A stretch of 64,000 bases of DNA from Malania oleifera (Eukaryota; Streptophyta; Magnoliopsida; Santalales; Ximeniaceae). The DNA lies in the NCBI RefSeq assembly GCF_029873635.1, contig NC_080425.1:40551390-40615389 (forward strand), in the 5' to 3' direction. A model generated the notes under the pieces. The model saw only the letters and a list, made by a program, of their open reading frames with translations, was not told the origin of the DNA and searched no databases. The translations under genes and the position numbers were made by a program. Each line of letters starts with the position of its first letter. Positions within the stretch are counted from its first letter, which is position 1. Below, piece after piece: positions 24,211 to 35,519 of this stretch.

Positions 24211-26659
24211 TGAGAGGTGGCAATTCCAAAAAGAAATAAATGAGGATGGGGGCATGCGAGGTCTAGTCAACTAGACCGACCTTTTGCCTAGGCTAGTCAA
24301 TTGACCCCCTAGGGGTGGTCGATTGCTTGAACATTCTACTTAAAATTTTCTAATTTAAGAAAATGAAGTTGTCACTTTAATTAATTTTAAAAAGATAAAT
24401 AAATAAATAAATATATAATCCTAATAGAATAAAGATTAGAATTTTGGATTTAAGAGTGCGTTGTGTGGGGAAGTTAATTAGTTAACCATCTTTTTGATGG
24501 TTAACCAACTAGCACTCTAATGACACCAATTCAAAAAATTGTTAGCGCATCTATGTGTACGTGTGTGTATTTCTCATTTTATTTTTATAAAGAAATTTTT
24601 TCATAAAACCTTTATGAGTACCAAGCCCTATGGAAAATACTTTTTATTTAAAAAATCTTTTTTTAGAGAAAGATGATAATTTTTTATACATAAAGAAAAT
24701 TATAATTATAATTATTATTATTGTTGTTGTTGTTTAGAATGGACTTACTCCTTTGGAGTAAGTTGCCTACGTACCTGATAATCAGGACCAAGTCTATGTA
24801 GTTCAAAAACATTTTTGCCTTTTTTTAAACCTATTTTTTTTTAGTTTTAGAAAAATAAATCTCAAAGGTTGGAAAAAAAAGGAATTTTTTTTTATTTTTT
24901 TAGAAAAAAATACATTTAAAAAATAAACATTGTGGCAGTAAAAATTTGAGAAACAAAGGATTTTTTTAACATAAAAAAAGTTAAAGAAAATAAAACAATT
25001 TATTTTTTCTAAATTTTTGTACAAATTAAAACATACATAGATTCACACTCATTTTCATCTACATACACAAAATAGATATGAATTCAACCTATGAAATAAT
25101 TATACACAATTCATTTTAAAATTCTAGAAAGGGAAGGAAAGGGGGATAGTCGACTACTTTCTAGGGTCCGGATGACCTAACCACCTCTTTGCCAAGGCTG
25201 ATCAATTGGCTATCTAAGGGTAGTAGACCGATAAACCTTTTTAACTTAGCTGGTCGACCACCTGCGCATTTTTCAGTATTTTCCAACACATGTTCCAACT
25301 AAGCTTATATCTAAACATGCATGGATTTAGACACCAACACATCAAAACATGCAATTTTCCTAGAATACACACACACACATATATGTATATTCACATAATG
25401 TCACATATACAGGCACATGCATACACTCACATTTATTCATTTATCATATTCATACACATATACAAATCTAAGCATGCATATAAAAACACATCCTACATTG
25501 CCATGTATGAAAATAATATCCCATGCATGCATGAACATATAACAACATCCTACACTACCATACATGAAAATATACATATCCTATATTACATGTATCCATA
25601 AACATGCAAAAACACATCCTACGCTACCATGCATGCATGCATGTTTATTACCTACATGTATTTTCGTGCATAAAAATTCATATATATGCATATAATTATC
25701 TATATACAAATGCACAAACACATGCAAATCTACAATAAAAATCCACGTTCCCATCAAATTTCATGCATAAAATATGAAAGTGATAGAGATTGACTTGAAA
25801 ATGATAGTTTCACTGTAGATTAGTGGTAAAAAGGGAGAGAATGAAATGAGGGCGTGTAATGGAGGGAGAGAGTAATGGTGAGAGAAATGAATATGGACTT
25901 TAAAACATGAATGTGAGGCAAATATGCATGTCCCCAATTTATCTTTTCCACTATACATGCCTCCTTTATAGTCCCTTCTATGTCTATTTATAGACAAAAG
26001 AATGGGGGAAAGTTTGAATTTTTTTAAAAAATTAATAAAAATGCGCAACTAGAGAGAGTTAAAGTAGTTTTGGGTGTTGGGTAGATAGTGATCAAAAGAA
26101 GTTAGGACACATGGAAGAATAAGAAAAATCACAAAAACATGTGTTTTTTGTGGTTCTCCATTATCCAGTTAACCAAGCTCAGGTGGACAATTGACCAGGC
26201 CAGCGATTGAAGACAACTAACTGCTCATAAACATGTTGGCGCGATTGCACACGTGTGGACATGGACTAGTTGATCGCCCTTGGAGTCCATCATTAAATGT
26301 GTGTGTGTGTGTGCATGTATAATTTTAATATTTTATAAAAATAGGGTTTGATAAAAATACCCAAAACTTTTATAAAAATATAGAAAGGGTAGAATAATGT
26401 AGAAGAAGGAGAAAATTTATAAGATAGATTTTTTTTTTTCTCTTAATTTTTGTGCAAAAGTTCAAAACTTTCTTGAATTACTCCTAACTATTTTGGACCA
26501 TTTTCAATCACACTAAATGGTAAAATTGGCTAAAAAGAAAAAAGATTAGCCACATCCCAAATTAATTGAATTGACAAGGAGAGAACAAGAACTTGGGTTT
26601 CAATTGCTTTGGTTCTTGGTGTAGTGTTATGTAGTTAAGTTTTGATTGTTTGATCAACA
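24210..26659 (-). mobile_element. LTR-like block inside the Tat/Ogre-like gag
   Basis: Reversed, it starts TGTTGATCAAACAATC, similar to the TGTTGATGG start at 11022. It carries CTAGTCAACTAGACC-like near-palindromes (about 24250-24320, 25145-25265, 26165-26290), a CATACA/ATGCATG-rich satellite (25290-25720), and near 24726-24790 the phrase CTACATAGACTTGGTCCTGA. That phrase resembles the CTACGTAGxCTTGATT element of plant Tat/Ogre LTRs. An inverted repeat GTTAACCATC/GATGGTTAAC lies near 24481-24506. The left boundary is uncertain and no clear target duplication was found. Confidence 0.5.
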
Positions 26660-26664
26660 TGTTC

Positions 26665-27630
26665 CTTTTAGAGTATATACAAATGTCTAGACCATTTTTT
26701 GGTCATTTGGGTTGCACTTGAGATGCCACCTCATGCCATTGTTTCGTGTAGTTCTTAAAAGTCTTTCTTATCATTTTTTTTCTTTTCTTTTTTTATTTTT
26801 GCATCAAACGAAGTTCATTTCTTTCAAGGGCAACATCCTTATAAAACCTGTAATGTTAGAGGAACACTTCCATTATCTCATGCCAGTTTCAAACTTGATT
26901 CTTATCCACCTGACCGTTCCATTAGAGAGCTAACAAACCAAATTGCTACGAAAATAGTGAATCATGAGACTTAAAAGGTGCCATGACCTAATTATACGTA
27001 ATGAGATGCACCCTAGTGCACTTGCACCTATAATATTTTTCAAAGTATGGGATTTTGAACTTTGGTGGAATGAAAAAAATCTAGAGTTTGGCATGGGTCT
27101 CTATATCTAGATTAGTAAAGCTAGTCCTCCCCCACGCATTCTTGAGCTTCCCCTCCAAAATTTAACTTTGTTTACTACCATATTTAACTTTTCAATCGTA
27201 GGAGCTGGCTTCACCTTTTGCTTAAAGGATTCCTTCATTAAGACCAGGTGATCCACAAGAACTCTAACTGAGGCACAATTATAGGTGGCAGGATAACAAA
27301 AGTTTTATGGAGACGTTGACACTCATCTAGTTGGTATGTTTTGGAAGATAAAGCAAAGTTTGGCTTATGATCTAGGATAGGGATGGTAACTAGCTCCACT
27401 ACTTTTGGGGCTTTTGCTATATTGATGTTTTTAAGAATTTCTAAGATCAGATTAATGTTTCCCTCCATGACATCGACCCTCTTCTCCAAAAAATTGGTGT
27501 TGTCAAAATGGCTTCTGTGTAATTTGGATTGGACTACAATTGAAGACCTTTGTAGTATTCTTTTACCCAAGCCTAATATTGGTGAGAAGGCTTTTTGTAG
27601 GAGAGATTTTGAAACAACGGATTTTATTTG
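26665..27630 (-). pseudogene. Tat/Ogre-like gag, N-terminal part
   Basis: Minus-strand reading gives LEKRVDVMEGNINLILEIL, a coiled-coil-like segment, then near 27010-27070 PPKFKIPYFEKYYRCKCTR. The latter matches the PKFxxPxFEKYxGTxCPxxHL signature of plant Tat/Ogre gag. Farther on is NYTKQWHEVASQVQP near 26700-26750, matching the EYAQRWRExAxQVxP block. In the family this is the capsid protein. It is a fossil with several breaks and is interrupted downstream by the block at 24210-26659. Confidence 0.7.
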
Positions 27631-30600
27631 AAGAAAATAGAATTAGAAATGTTTATTATCAAAGGAAAGCACTAGATGGTGATTAATCACAATGCAATCT
27701 CCTAGATAACACTTTTTTCTTAACATTGTTGATTTTAAGAAAATGTGAATGAATGTGACAAATGCCTAATATCTTTATTCAAGAAATTATGCAAATGAAA
27801 TGACATAGGTTATGCAAATAAAGCCCTAAATCTAATGATATGATGGACCTAGTGCCCTAAAAACTAATGTATACAGTTACACTACATATATGCATTAAAA
27901 TGATTTAAAGGAAAGCCTCCATCCTAAAGTGGGTGAGGGTGTACCCTATAGAAAGGGAAGAAAGAATCGGCATATTGTGAGCTTCCCAACCTTAAAAAAA
28001 AAAGAAGAAGAAGAAGAAGAAGAAGAAGAAGAAGGGAAAAACTGTGGAGAGACCTCAAAAAACTCAAAAAGCCTCCGATTTAACTATATTAAGGTGAACA
28101 ATCTACATCTACAGCACACCTAAAAAAGGATAAACCTTAGTACTTTTTCCTACCTACATAGGCAAAATTTAACCCTAATTATATGAGATGAACTACATGC
28201 AATACAAAACTCTAACTATGAAATAAATGACATGACCCTAACTCAATGGAATGAATGCTAACTTGAGAGAGATATCAACCTAAATCTACACTTATTATGA
28301 TGCAAATGAATGAGGGAATGCAAAGTGTTGAACCAACTCATGGAAATATTCATGTAAATGCAATACATACTCTAAGAGGGACACAAGGTTGCATGACATT
28401 AACTACTATGAGAATCTAGACACAAGTGATGACACACACTATGATACTACGAAGGGATGGTGATGGTGATGAAGTGATGATGAGATGAGTTGTACAAGGG
28501 AGATGACGCAGAGAACAATGAAAAACCATTGAAGCATACCCAAGCTAATCTAACCATGGATAAATTTGCAAAGATTCTACCCCGAGGATAGAAATTTATG
28601 AAAAACTACATCAAAGGTGTCAGGTCTAATCCTTAATTGATAAAGGCTCCCAATATGCTTCTATAGAGCCATAAGACCTAGCAGATCTCTGATCCTTATT
28701 CGTTATAAGTGAACAGGGTATGTATTAAGCACAATATTTCACGGGTCCACATGAAGGCGTATGCCTCACAAGATATGATACTACTACATTCTCTATCAAA
28801 TCCTAAAAGGTATAGCACATGTAAGGCATGTGCAAGTATATGCTAAAAAAAGCAATGAAAAAAACATATACATTCTAACTTTATCTACCAATCATATGCA
28901 CAAGCTGAGGTAATCCATCATATACAAGACATGCAACATAATATGCTACCATAGTATGCACAATCTATGAGCACGCCATGTGATCAATGTAAGAGAGTAA
29001 TCTTATGTCAAATGGCTCAATTAGAAACAATCTGAGGTTAATTACTAGATCGACTTTTGAATGTCCCCAGTAAAGTGACCGACTTGTCGCAATATAATGT
29101 TGTGGAGGTGGGGAATAAGATGTCCATTTGGAGAAAATGGGGAATTGAGGGTAAGAATGTTATGGATGGGTGTTGTACATGTGAAGTGTATGGGATGGTG
29201 CTGTTGTAATTATGTGGCTAAGGACTTGGTTTATTAGGGGGGGAAAAAAGTAGCCCACATGAACTTCAATTTAGAGCAAAGGCCCATAATGGCATCAAAT
29301 AAAAAGCTTAGCCCAATTTGGGCTTCTAATTAAAGAGTAAGCCCATAGTGGGCCAAAAATTATAAAACAAGCCCAATTTGAGCTACATATGATCACTTCT
29401 AACCTTAAACTAATGTGTGTTTATGCGTGCAAGTGAAAGCAGTTGATAGTGGCTCAACTTGGTTGACTTGAAGATGATAGCCAACAAGGCTTCCTATTTT
29501 TTGAATTTGATTCATTTTTTTCAATTTTTTGTTTATTTTTTTCTAGTAATGCAAATGCATGATGTATAAACAATGCAAAAAAAAAAAAACAAGTTAGTGA
29601 ATATTTTAATTTTGCTCAATGAAGCGGGAGAATAAGTGAATTAAGATGCACATAGTTTAAGAGATTACGACATAAGAAAGACCTTAAAGGGCACCTTAAT
29701 TATTAATTAAAAGGAGAATTTATTTTCACTCAACTTAGGAAAGAGAGGGGAGGGGGGGGGGGTACCACCCAAATTGAAAATTTTCAGAAACTTGGTTAGG
29801 GATCCAATTTTTAAGGCAAAATGTGATTATGATGATTTAAGAGGAAAAGGGAATGAAAGAGGCTCAATTTTACTGCATAGAATGCCGGAGAAAATGTGGT
29901 GCTAAAGTGGGATCCCAAACTACAATGCTAATTAAAATAAAAATTCCAAACCAAACTAAGCAAAAATAAATGGATAAAGAAAATTATATTGAATTTGAAG
30001 TAACTTTAAGATTTGAGTTCGTATTTATGTCAATTTGAAGAAAAATCAATATAATTTTATATCATATTTTATTCAAATTCACAAAAATTCAATTCTAAAA
30101 TTAAATTTCAAGGGCCAAATTTTTTAAAGTTTCTTTTTAGCTACACTCTTATCACCTTTCCAGCACTCTTATGCTTCTCAATGCTTCACTGACCACCAAG
30201 ATTTACAGTAAATGAGGTGGTGTTCTAGTACTTTAATATCTAAAATTAATTTATGCATTAATTTTTAATTAAAATTAAACTAATTGATCATGTTAATTTA
30301 AAATATATTTAAAATAAAAATATCCATAAAATTTTTAAAATCTAGGAAAAAGTCATTCAAATAATATTTTTACTGTTTTTCAATTTTCATGAAAATGAAC
30401 TGTTCTTGCAGCACCGTGCACTGAAGGTGAGTTTTAAATTATAAAAATTAATTAAAATAATCAAATAAAATTTATTTTTAACTATATCATAAATTAGTAA
30501 TATTTTGTATTCTTATTATTTCAGCCAAAAAGTTAATTATTATTTGATTCAAGAACAAGGATGAATATTTATTTATTCAATTAGGTTTATATTTATTTTA

Positions 30601-30850
30601 GTCTTGAAAATATTAGTCGAGTTAAATTTAAATTTGATCTGGTTTTTCTTTTTCATTTTTAATTTTCATCAAACAAACCCATATGTGGTAAGAATATTTG
30701 TTTGAACTCTGAAAATATAGTTTTATACATATTTCTGTCAGCATTCTATCTAATTTACATACACACATCCTAAAACTCTTCAAACATTTTCTCTTCCAGA
30801 CCTCCCCACTTTTCCCACATTCCCACACCCGTGCAAACATTGATCATAGT
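27631..30850. other. Gene-free DNA upstream of the Tat/Ogre-like gag
   Basis: No convincing coding sequence on either strand. It holds a (GAA)n run near 28003-28034, A-runs, a G-run near 29752-29761, and AT-rich sequence from 29900 to 30600. By position it could be the leader and LTR of the minus-strand Tat/Ogre-like element, but I could not find an LTR boundary or primer site. Confidence 0.4.
28003..28034. repeat. (GAA)n microsatellite
   Basis: Run of about ten GAA units. The glutamate-rich frame over it on the plus strand is a repeat by-product. Confidence 0.9.
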
Positions 30851-31958
30851 GTAAAATGAATGGGGCTTGATATGTTGACTACTTAAAATTTAAGATTGTT
30901 TTTTTCAGAACAGATGAATAGAGTGCATTTTGCGAGCCATATATGGAAATCAAATATTTGTAAATGGAAAACTTCACCCAAAAACAAAATGTAACTTCTA
31001 AAGATAATTTTCACATGACAGAGAAGACTTACAATGAGGTGAAACATATGGAGTGATAATGATTCCTACTTTCAATGTAATCAACTGAAAAAATGAAGAG
31101 ATTCTACATTGTCCCATGACCCTTTCCCAATGGACAGCATATCTTAATACTTGATGCGTGCGTAGAGAGAAAGACAGTATATATATATATATATACTGTG
31201 TTTGGAAGGATGGATTTCGAATCTTAGATTTAAATTTGAATGAGTTTGAACAAATTTTAATACAATTTCATATTACATCTTATCCAAATTCAATACGATT
31301 CCAAATTTAAGGTCTCTTCAAACACGAGGATAATAGTTTTTGTAAGCCTTGGTCTAATGGTCTCACAAAACTATTGTCTACACTGTCTACTACCATGAAG
31401 AGAGAAAGAGAGAGAGAGAGCACCAATTGCAATAGGAATTAGCATTGCACAGAATATTAATATAATGCTCCCTCTACTTCATTAGCATTCTTCAGTGTCA
31501 AATTTGTAAATTGAGAAAGCAATTCAAAGGTGTCAGCATATATAAATTAGGACTAGAAAAATAACATTGCCAAATTTGTGGTTCAGATCGTTTCTAATTC
31601 TCTGGCCATTGATCGATCAACCTTAACCAATTTAAATTAAAATAAACCCACTAATTGCAAAGAAGAAATAGGGGGAGGAGGGATGTTTGGGTGGGTGGAA
31701 AAGCTACTGTGTTGCCTCCCCTTGTCATATTTCTTCATTTTCTAGCAGTTTGTAGACGGGAAAGATGTTGAGATCTGCCAAGCCATCCCAATCTACCTTT
31801 TTAATCATCTATCGATATGCATACAAATAGAACCTTGGAATCGCAACTAAAAGGAAATGAATATAATGGTAAACACTAATATAGTATATAAATTAAAGAA
31901 CAAAGTAAATCATGTACAGATAACAGAACCATCAATTTTTGCATTATTAATACCCCTA
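30851..31958. other. Downstream flank of the B3 gene
   Basis: No coding sequence seen. It contains a (TA)n run near 31178-31195, the small fold-back element listed separately, and a (GA)n run near 31400-31420. The 3' untranslated region of the minus-strand B3 gene should lie within the last few hundred bases, but I cannot fix its end. Confidence 0.5.
31198..31325. mobile_element. Small fold-back (MITE-like) element
   Basis: About 128 bases beginning GTGTTTGGAAGG and ending CTCTTCAAACAC. The two halves are imperfect reverse complements: a GATTTAAATTTG-type phrase on the left and CAAATTCAATACGATTCCAAATTT on the right. There is no coding capacity. The (TA)n run on the left hides any target duplication. 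Confidence 0.55.
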
Positions 31959-33102
31959 TCATTGAGGAACTGAGAAGTGCAAGCATTCATTATGCCAGCG
32001 CAATTTAATCTCTCTTCCGACAACAAGCCTCTTCCCACGAATGATTTTGCCCCATTTTCCTATCAGCTTGAAGTAAGTCCCGCACCACCTCAACTTCATA
32101 ACATAAGCATCATCAGTATCATCATCGTAGGCGTTAAAATTTGCTTGTTGTTGATGCCTCAAATGCTCTCGTGCTTCTGATGTCCAGTGAACAAGGATGT
32201 GTTCCCGAACTAGCTGACCAGACAAAGTGAGAAATGGATGATTGACATCCACATCAGATAATGTGAGGGCCTTCTTAATAGGCCACTGGTCCCACTCTTG
32301 TGGTGCAACACGCTGCTCTCGTGGAGCAAAACTTGGCTCTTGGGGTGCCATGCTGGGCTCATCAGGAACTGAGAAGTGCAACCATCCACTATCCCAGCGA
32401 ACTCTAATCTCTGTTCCTACATCCAATCCCTTTTTTCGAATGACTTGGCCCCATTTTCCAATGAGCCTATAATAGGTCCCACACCTTTTTAGCTTCATAT
32501 CATAAAATTCACCAGTATCATCATCTTGAACATTAAGATTTATGCACTGTTCATGTCTCAAACGCCCCCGTGCTTCAATTGTCCAATGCACAAGGATGTG
32601 TTCTTCAACTAGCTGTCCAGACAGGGTGAGAAAAGGATGATTAACATCGACATCAGACAATGTGAGAGCCTTCTTTATTGGCCATAGGTCCTGGTCGAGT
32701 GGTGCAATATTTTGCTCTTGTGGTACCACAATCCGCACATTAGGAACTGAGAAGTGCAACCATCCATTATCCCAGCGCATTCTAATTTCTGTTCCAACAT
32801 CTAACCCCTTTTTTCGAATGATTTTGCCCCATTTGCCACTGAGTTTATAGTATGTTCCACACCTCCTCAACTTCATATCATAAAACTCACCAGTATCATC
32901 ATCTTGTGCATTAACATTGATTAAATCAGCATTTCTCAAATGATCATGTGCTTGGTGCATTTGATGCATGAGGATGTGATCTTCCACTGGTTGACGAGGC
33001 AAAGTAAGGCATGGATGATCGACATCTACATCAGACACTGTGAGGGCCTTCCTGATAGGCCATAGGTCCTGCTCTTGTGGTGCAACACTATGATACGTTA
33101 TC
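31959..33102 (-). CDS. Tandem triple B3-like domain protein, last exon
   Basis: One uninterrupted minus-strand frame of 380 codons ends in TGA. Its right edge is an acceptor-like AAGCAG just before the frame, so this is probably the last exon and the start codon lies upstream. Three repeats of about 107 residues (14-120, 140-246, 273-379) each begin WPI(R/K)KALT and carry a SDVDV(D/N)HP segment and a CGTYxxLxGKWGxxIR block. They end in LHFSVP. Linkers contain APQE-type repeats. The pattern, KKxLTxSDV at the start and a W-x-x-(V/I)-I-(R/K)-x-x-x-L-x-x-G-x-E block at the end, resembles plant B3 DNA-binding domains, so a nuclear transcription factor-like role is inferred. Repeats 2 and 3 share a longer N-terminal match than either does with 1. 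Expression is untested; alternative: an unrelated repeat protein. Confidence 0.75.
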
Positions 33103-33474
33103 CTGCTTATTAAAAGGCAAATAGAGTAACGAAGCAGACAATGATAGGTCTTTTGACTATTTTATACATTTTACAAAATCAACTTGGTATGAATTGGTTT
33201 AACAATTTGTTAGCCATTCAGCCTGAATAGAATTACTTCATGAATAAAAAACAGATTCAACAGTATACTATTGTATGCAGATATTTGTTGAAGACACTAA
33301 AGACTTGATCAGTCTAAAAGAAGCTTTGGAGTATTTCATTCTACCCGATTGGCCACTTAATAGAAATCCAGCTCAAAGTACTTACCAAGTTTATGACAAT
33401 TTCACCAACTCAAGTACAAAGATTAGCAATTTATGACCTGAATGGAAGTTTCTAAGGCAATAATATAAATGAAC

Positions 33475-33621
33475 CTGGAGTATGCCGTCATCGTTTATGT
33501 TATCAGCATATGCTTCCTCAAGATTGGAAAATACTTGCCAAGCCTGCTTCACTTGAAAATCAACAGCTCCATACCAAAGCATGCCTTTTTTTTAAAGGTC
33601 CTCATCTTCCATGACACACCT
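33475..33621 (-). pseudogene. Probable upstream exon of the B3 gene, damaged
   Basis: The minus strand reads MEDEDL, then KKGMLWYGAVDFQVKQAWQV and FSNLEEAYADNINDDGILQ. It is bounded by an acceptor-like CCTACAG on the right and a donor-like CAG/GTTCAT on the left. An in-frame TAA falls next to an A-run after MEDEDL, so either translation starts at the later methionine, the exon is untranslated, or the gene is broken here. The reading phase at the left edge does not match that of the B3 exon at 33102, so the true donor may differ. I do not recognise the protein segment. Confidence 0.45.
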
Positions 33622-33727
33622 CTGTAGGCACAGAAGAAAATATGACAGAAACATTCAAGATCTGTTCAGTAAATTCTAAAATGAAACAAAATTAAGATTG
33701 CTAAGTTGTGTATTCACTAACTTATAG

Positions 33728-33849
33728 CAGCTCTGCAGTAGCACTGACAGCGATCCTGCTCTGATACCAAGTTGACAGTTGACACAGGTCAGATACACAA
33801 AGTTGTTTGAGACTGTCAAATCCTCAATTTGCAATGCCAATTCCAAAAG
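33728..33849 (-). CDS. Possible exon of the B3 gene
   Basis: The minus strand is open through LLELALQIEDLTVSNNFVYL and then TCVNCQLGIRAGSLSVLLQS, with an acceptor-like AATGCAG at its right edge; the donor is unclear. The composition looks like host protein. However, the DNA behind QLGIRAG is TTGGTATCAGAGCAGGATC, which is also how retrotransposon primer sites beside LTRs read, so a retroelement origin of part of this stretch is possible. No family is recognised. Confidence 0.35.
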
Positions 33850-33966
33850 CTGCATTCCAAAATCAGTTACAATCCAATATAAATAATAAAGCCCTCAAAT
33901 CTACTCTAAAAAATTTAACCAATCATACTTGATAAAACTAAATTTTACTGAAAATAAAAATAATTA

Positions 33967-34588
33967 GGGTTAAATACACTTTATCCACATGTGGTTTGGA
34001 AAGTTTTATATTGCCCACTGATGATTCAATAATTTGCACTTAGCCAGCCTGAGACTAGGTATATTAGATCTGTTAACCACTTGATTTCATATTGCACACC
34101 TGTGATTAAAAAATTTGTGCGTAACTTGCCTGAAGGTTTGTTAAACATGTGACTAAAATATAATTTTATAAATTTGCACATGACCCTTCTGAGATTAGGT
34201 CCACTAAACACGTCATCCACCAGTGATTTTCAAAAGTTGCACGGCCATCAATAGGACAAAAGATAAACATAATATAGAATGAATTCAGTGCTATGACACA
34301 TAATTCATTCCAAGATGAGCGGATTTAGCAAACGAATACTTTTGAAGTGCACAAAAATAATTTGTTGGGTTACATGCAAATTTCCAAAACCATGGATTGA
34401 TGATGTATTTAATAAACCTCAAGTGGGTTAAATGCAAATTTTTATACCAAAGCTGGGCGACATGAAATTACAAGTTGATAACAGATTTAATGGACCTAAC
34501 CTCAGGTGGATTAAGTGTAACGTTTTGAACCAGAGTAAGGCAATATAAAAATGACCCAAACGACATGTGGGTAAAGCATATCTAACCC
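33967..34588. mobile_element. Non-autonomous terminal inverted repeat element
   Basis: The left end GGGTTAAATACACTTTATCC and the reverse complement of the right end, GGGTTAGATATGCTTTACCC, match over about 34 bases with around six differences. Both continue into CACATGTsGTTTGG. The 0.62-kb interior has no coding sequence but repeats phrases such as AATTTGCAC and GAGACTAGGT. I could not identify a target duplication. It lies in a probable intron or 5' region of the minus-strand B3 gene. Confidence 0.6.
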
Positions 34589-35099
34589 AAAGAGAAGTTT
34601 GAAAATTAATAATGTAAAGTATGTCCAACTTAAATAATTAAAATTAAATTTCTTAAATTTTCAAAATGATGCATAGGACTTCCTGAGTCAGCCCCCTCTC
34701 CACAATGAACTATATTTCTTAGACATATTTATTTTCTTCAATGCTCCATATCTAGGTAAATATTTTTCAATGATGCTTGTAGGAAATTTATCATATATTT
34801 TCCAAAGTTCCAATTAGCTTTGAGAAAAGAGTATGAATTTGCAACTGATATTTTTCTTTTTCAACAAATATTTTCCTCCAAGAATATTCCGTTGACAAAA
34901 CTTAATCTCAAAAAAAATATAAGAATCAAAATACAGCTGATGGCAAGCACAATTAGAAGTATTACCGAGAAATTTTTGTCTACAGTTACCACAATCAATG
35001 AACTAGTAAATACAATGAAATTTTACAAGCCATAGACCAATAACTGAGAGAAACGGGGAGAAGAGAGAGAGAGAGAGAAAGAAGATACATGATTGCAAT

Positions 35100-35476
35100 G
35101 TTACCTAGAATGCCGAGCATTCTAAGTCATGGAACAGGATGAGATCATGGTATGACACATTCTCTAAAATGTGGAATGCTAGGGGCATACTACGTCGATA
35201 TATTGATGAAAAATATGCAAGAAGTTGACACTTGCATATTCTGGAGAGGAAGTTGAGGCATTTCTAGAACTAGAAGAGATTTTCTTAGTGAAATAGATTA
35301 ACAATGAGTAGAAATAGAATAGTGTAATAGTTCTCCTCCATTTTAACAAATAGAAAATATGTTCATGTTTGAGAAAAACATTGGATCATTAGATCGCAAT
35401 CCAGAACAAAAATGTACAACATTTGAAACATTCCTACCAATAGTGGAATGCTCGAGTGTTAGCATTTTCTGGTAAC
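35100..35476. mobile_element. Possible MITE with GTTACC ends
   Basis: The left end GTTACCTAGAATGCCGAGCATTC and the reverse complement of the right end, GTTACCAGAAAATGC then CGAGCATTCC, share their first bases and the GAGCATTC phrase with a small gap. It is 377 bases long with no open frame. No target duplication was established, so this remains tentative. Confidence 0.35.
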
Positions 35477-35519
35477 TATGCATGATTGTATGCCTGTAAC
35501 AGAACTAGATAACATTGTT

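Noticed and set aside
24803-25024. Lysine/phenylalanine-rich minus-strand frame
   Set aside because: AT-rich composition with A- and T-runs, no domain, and inside an LTR-like block.
31977-32850. Plus-strand frames of 60-76 codons opposite the B3 exon
   Set aside because: Shadows of the three repeats on the minus strand; they recur once per repeat.
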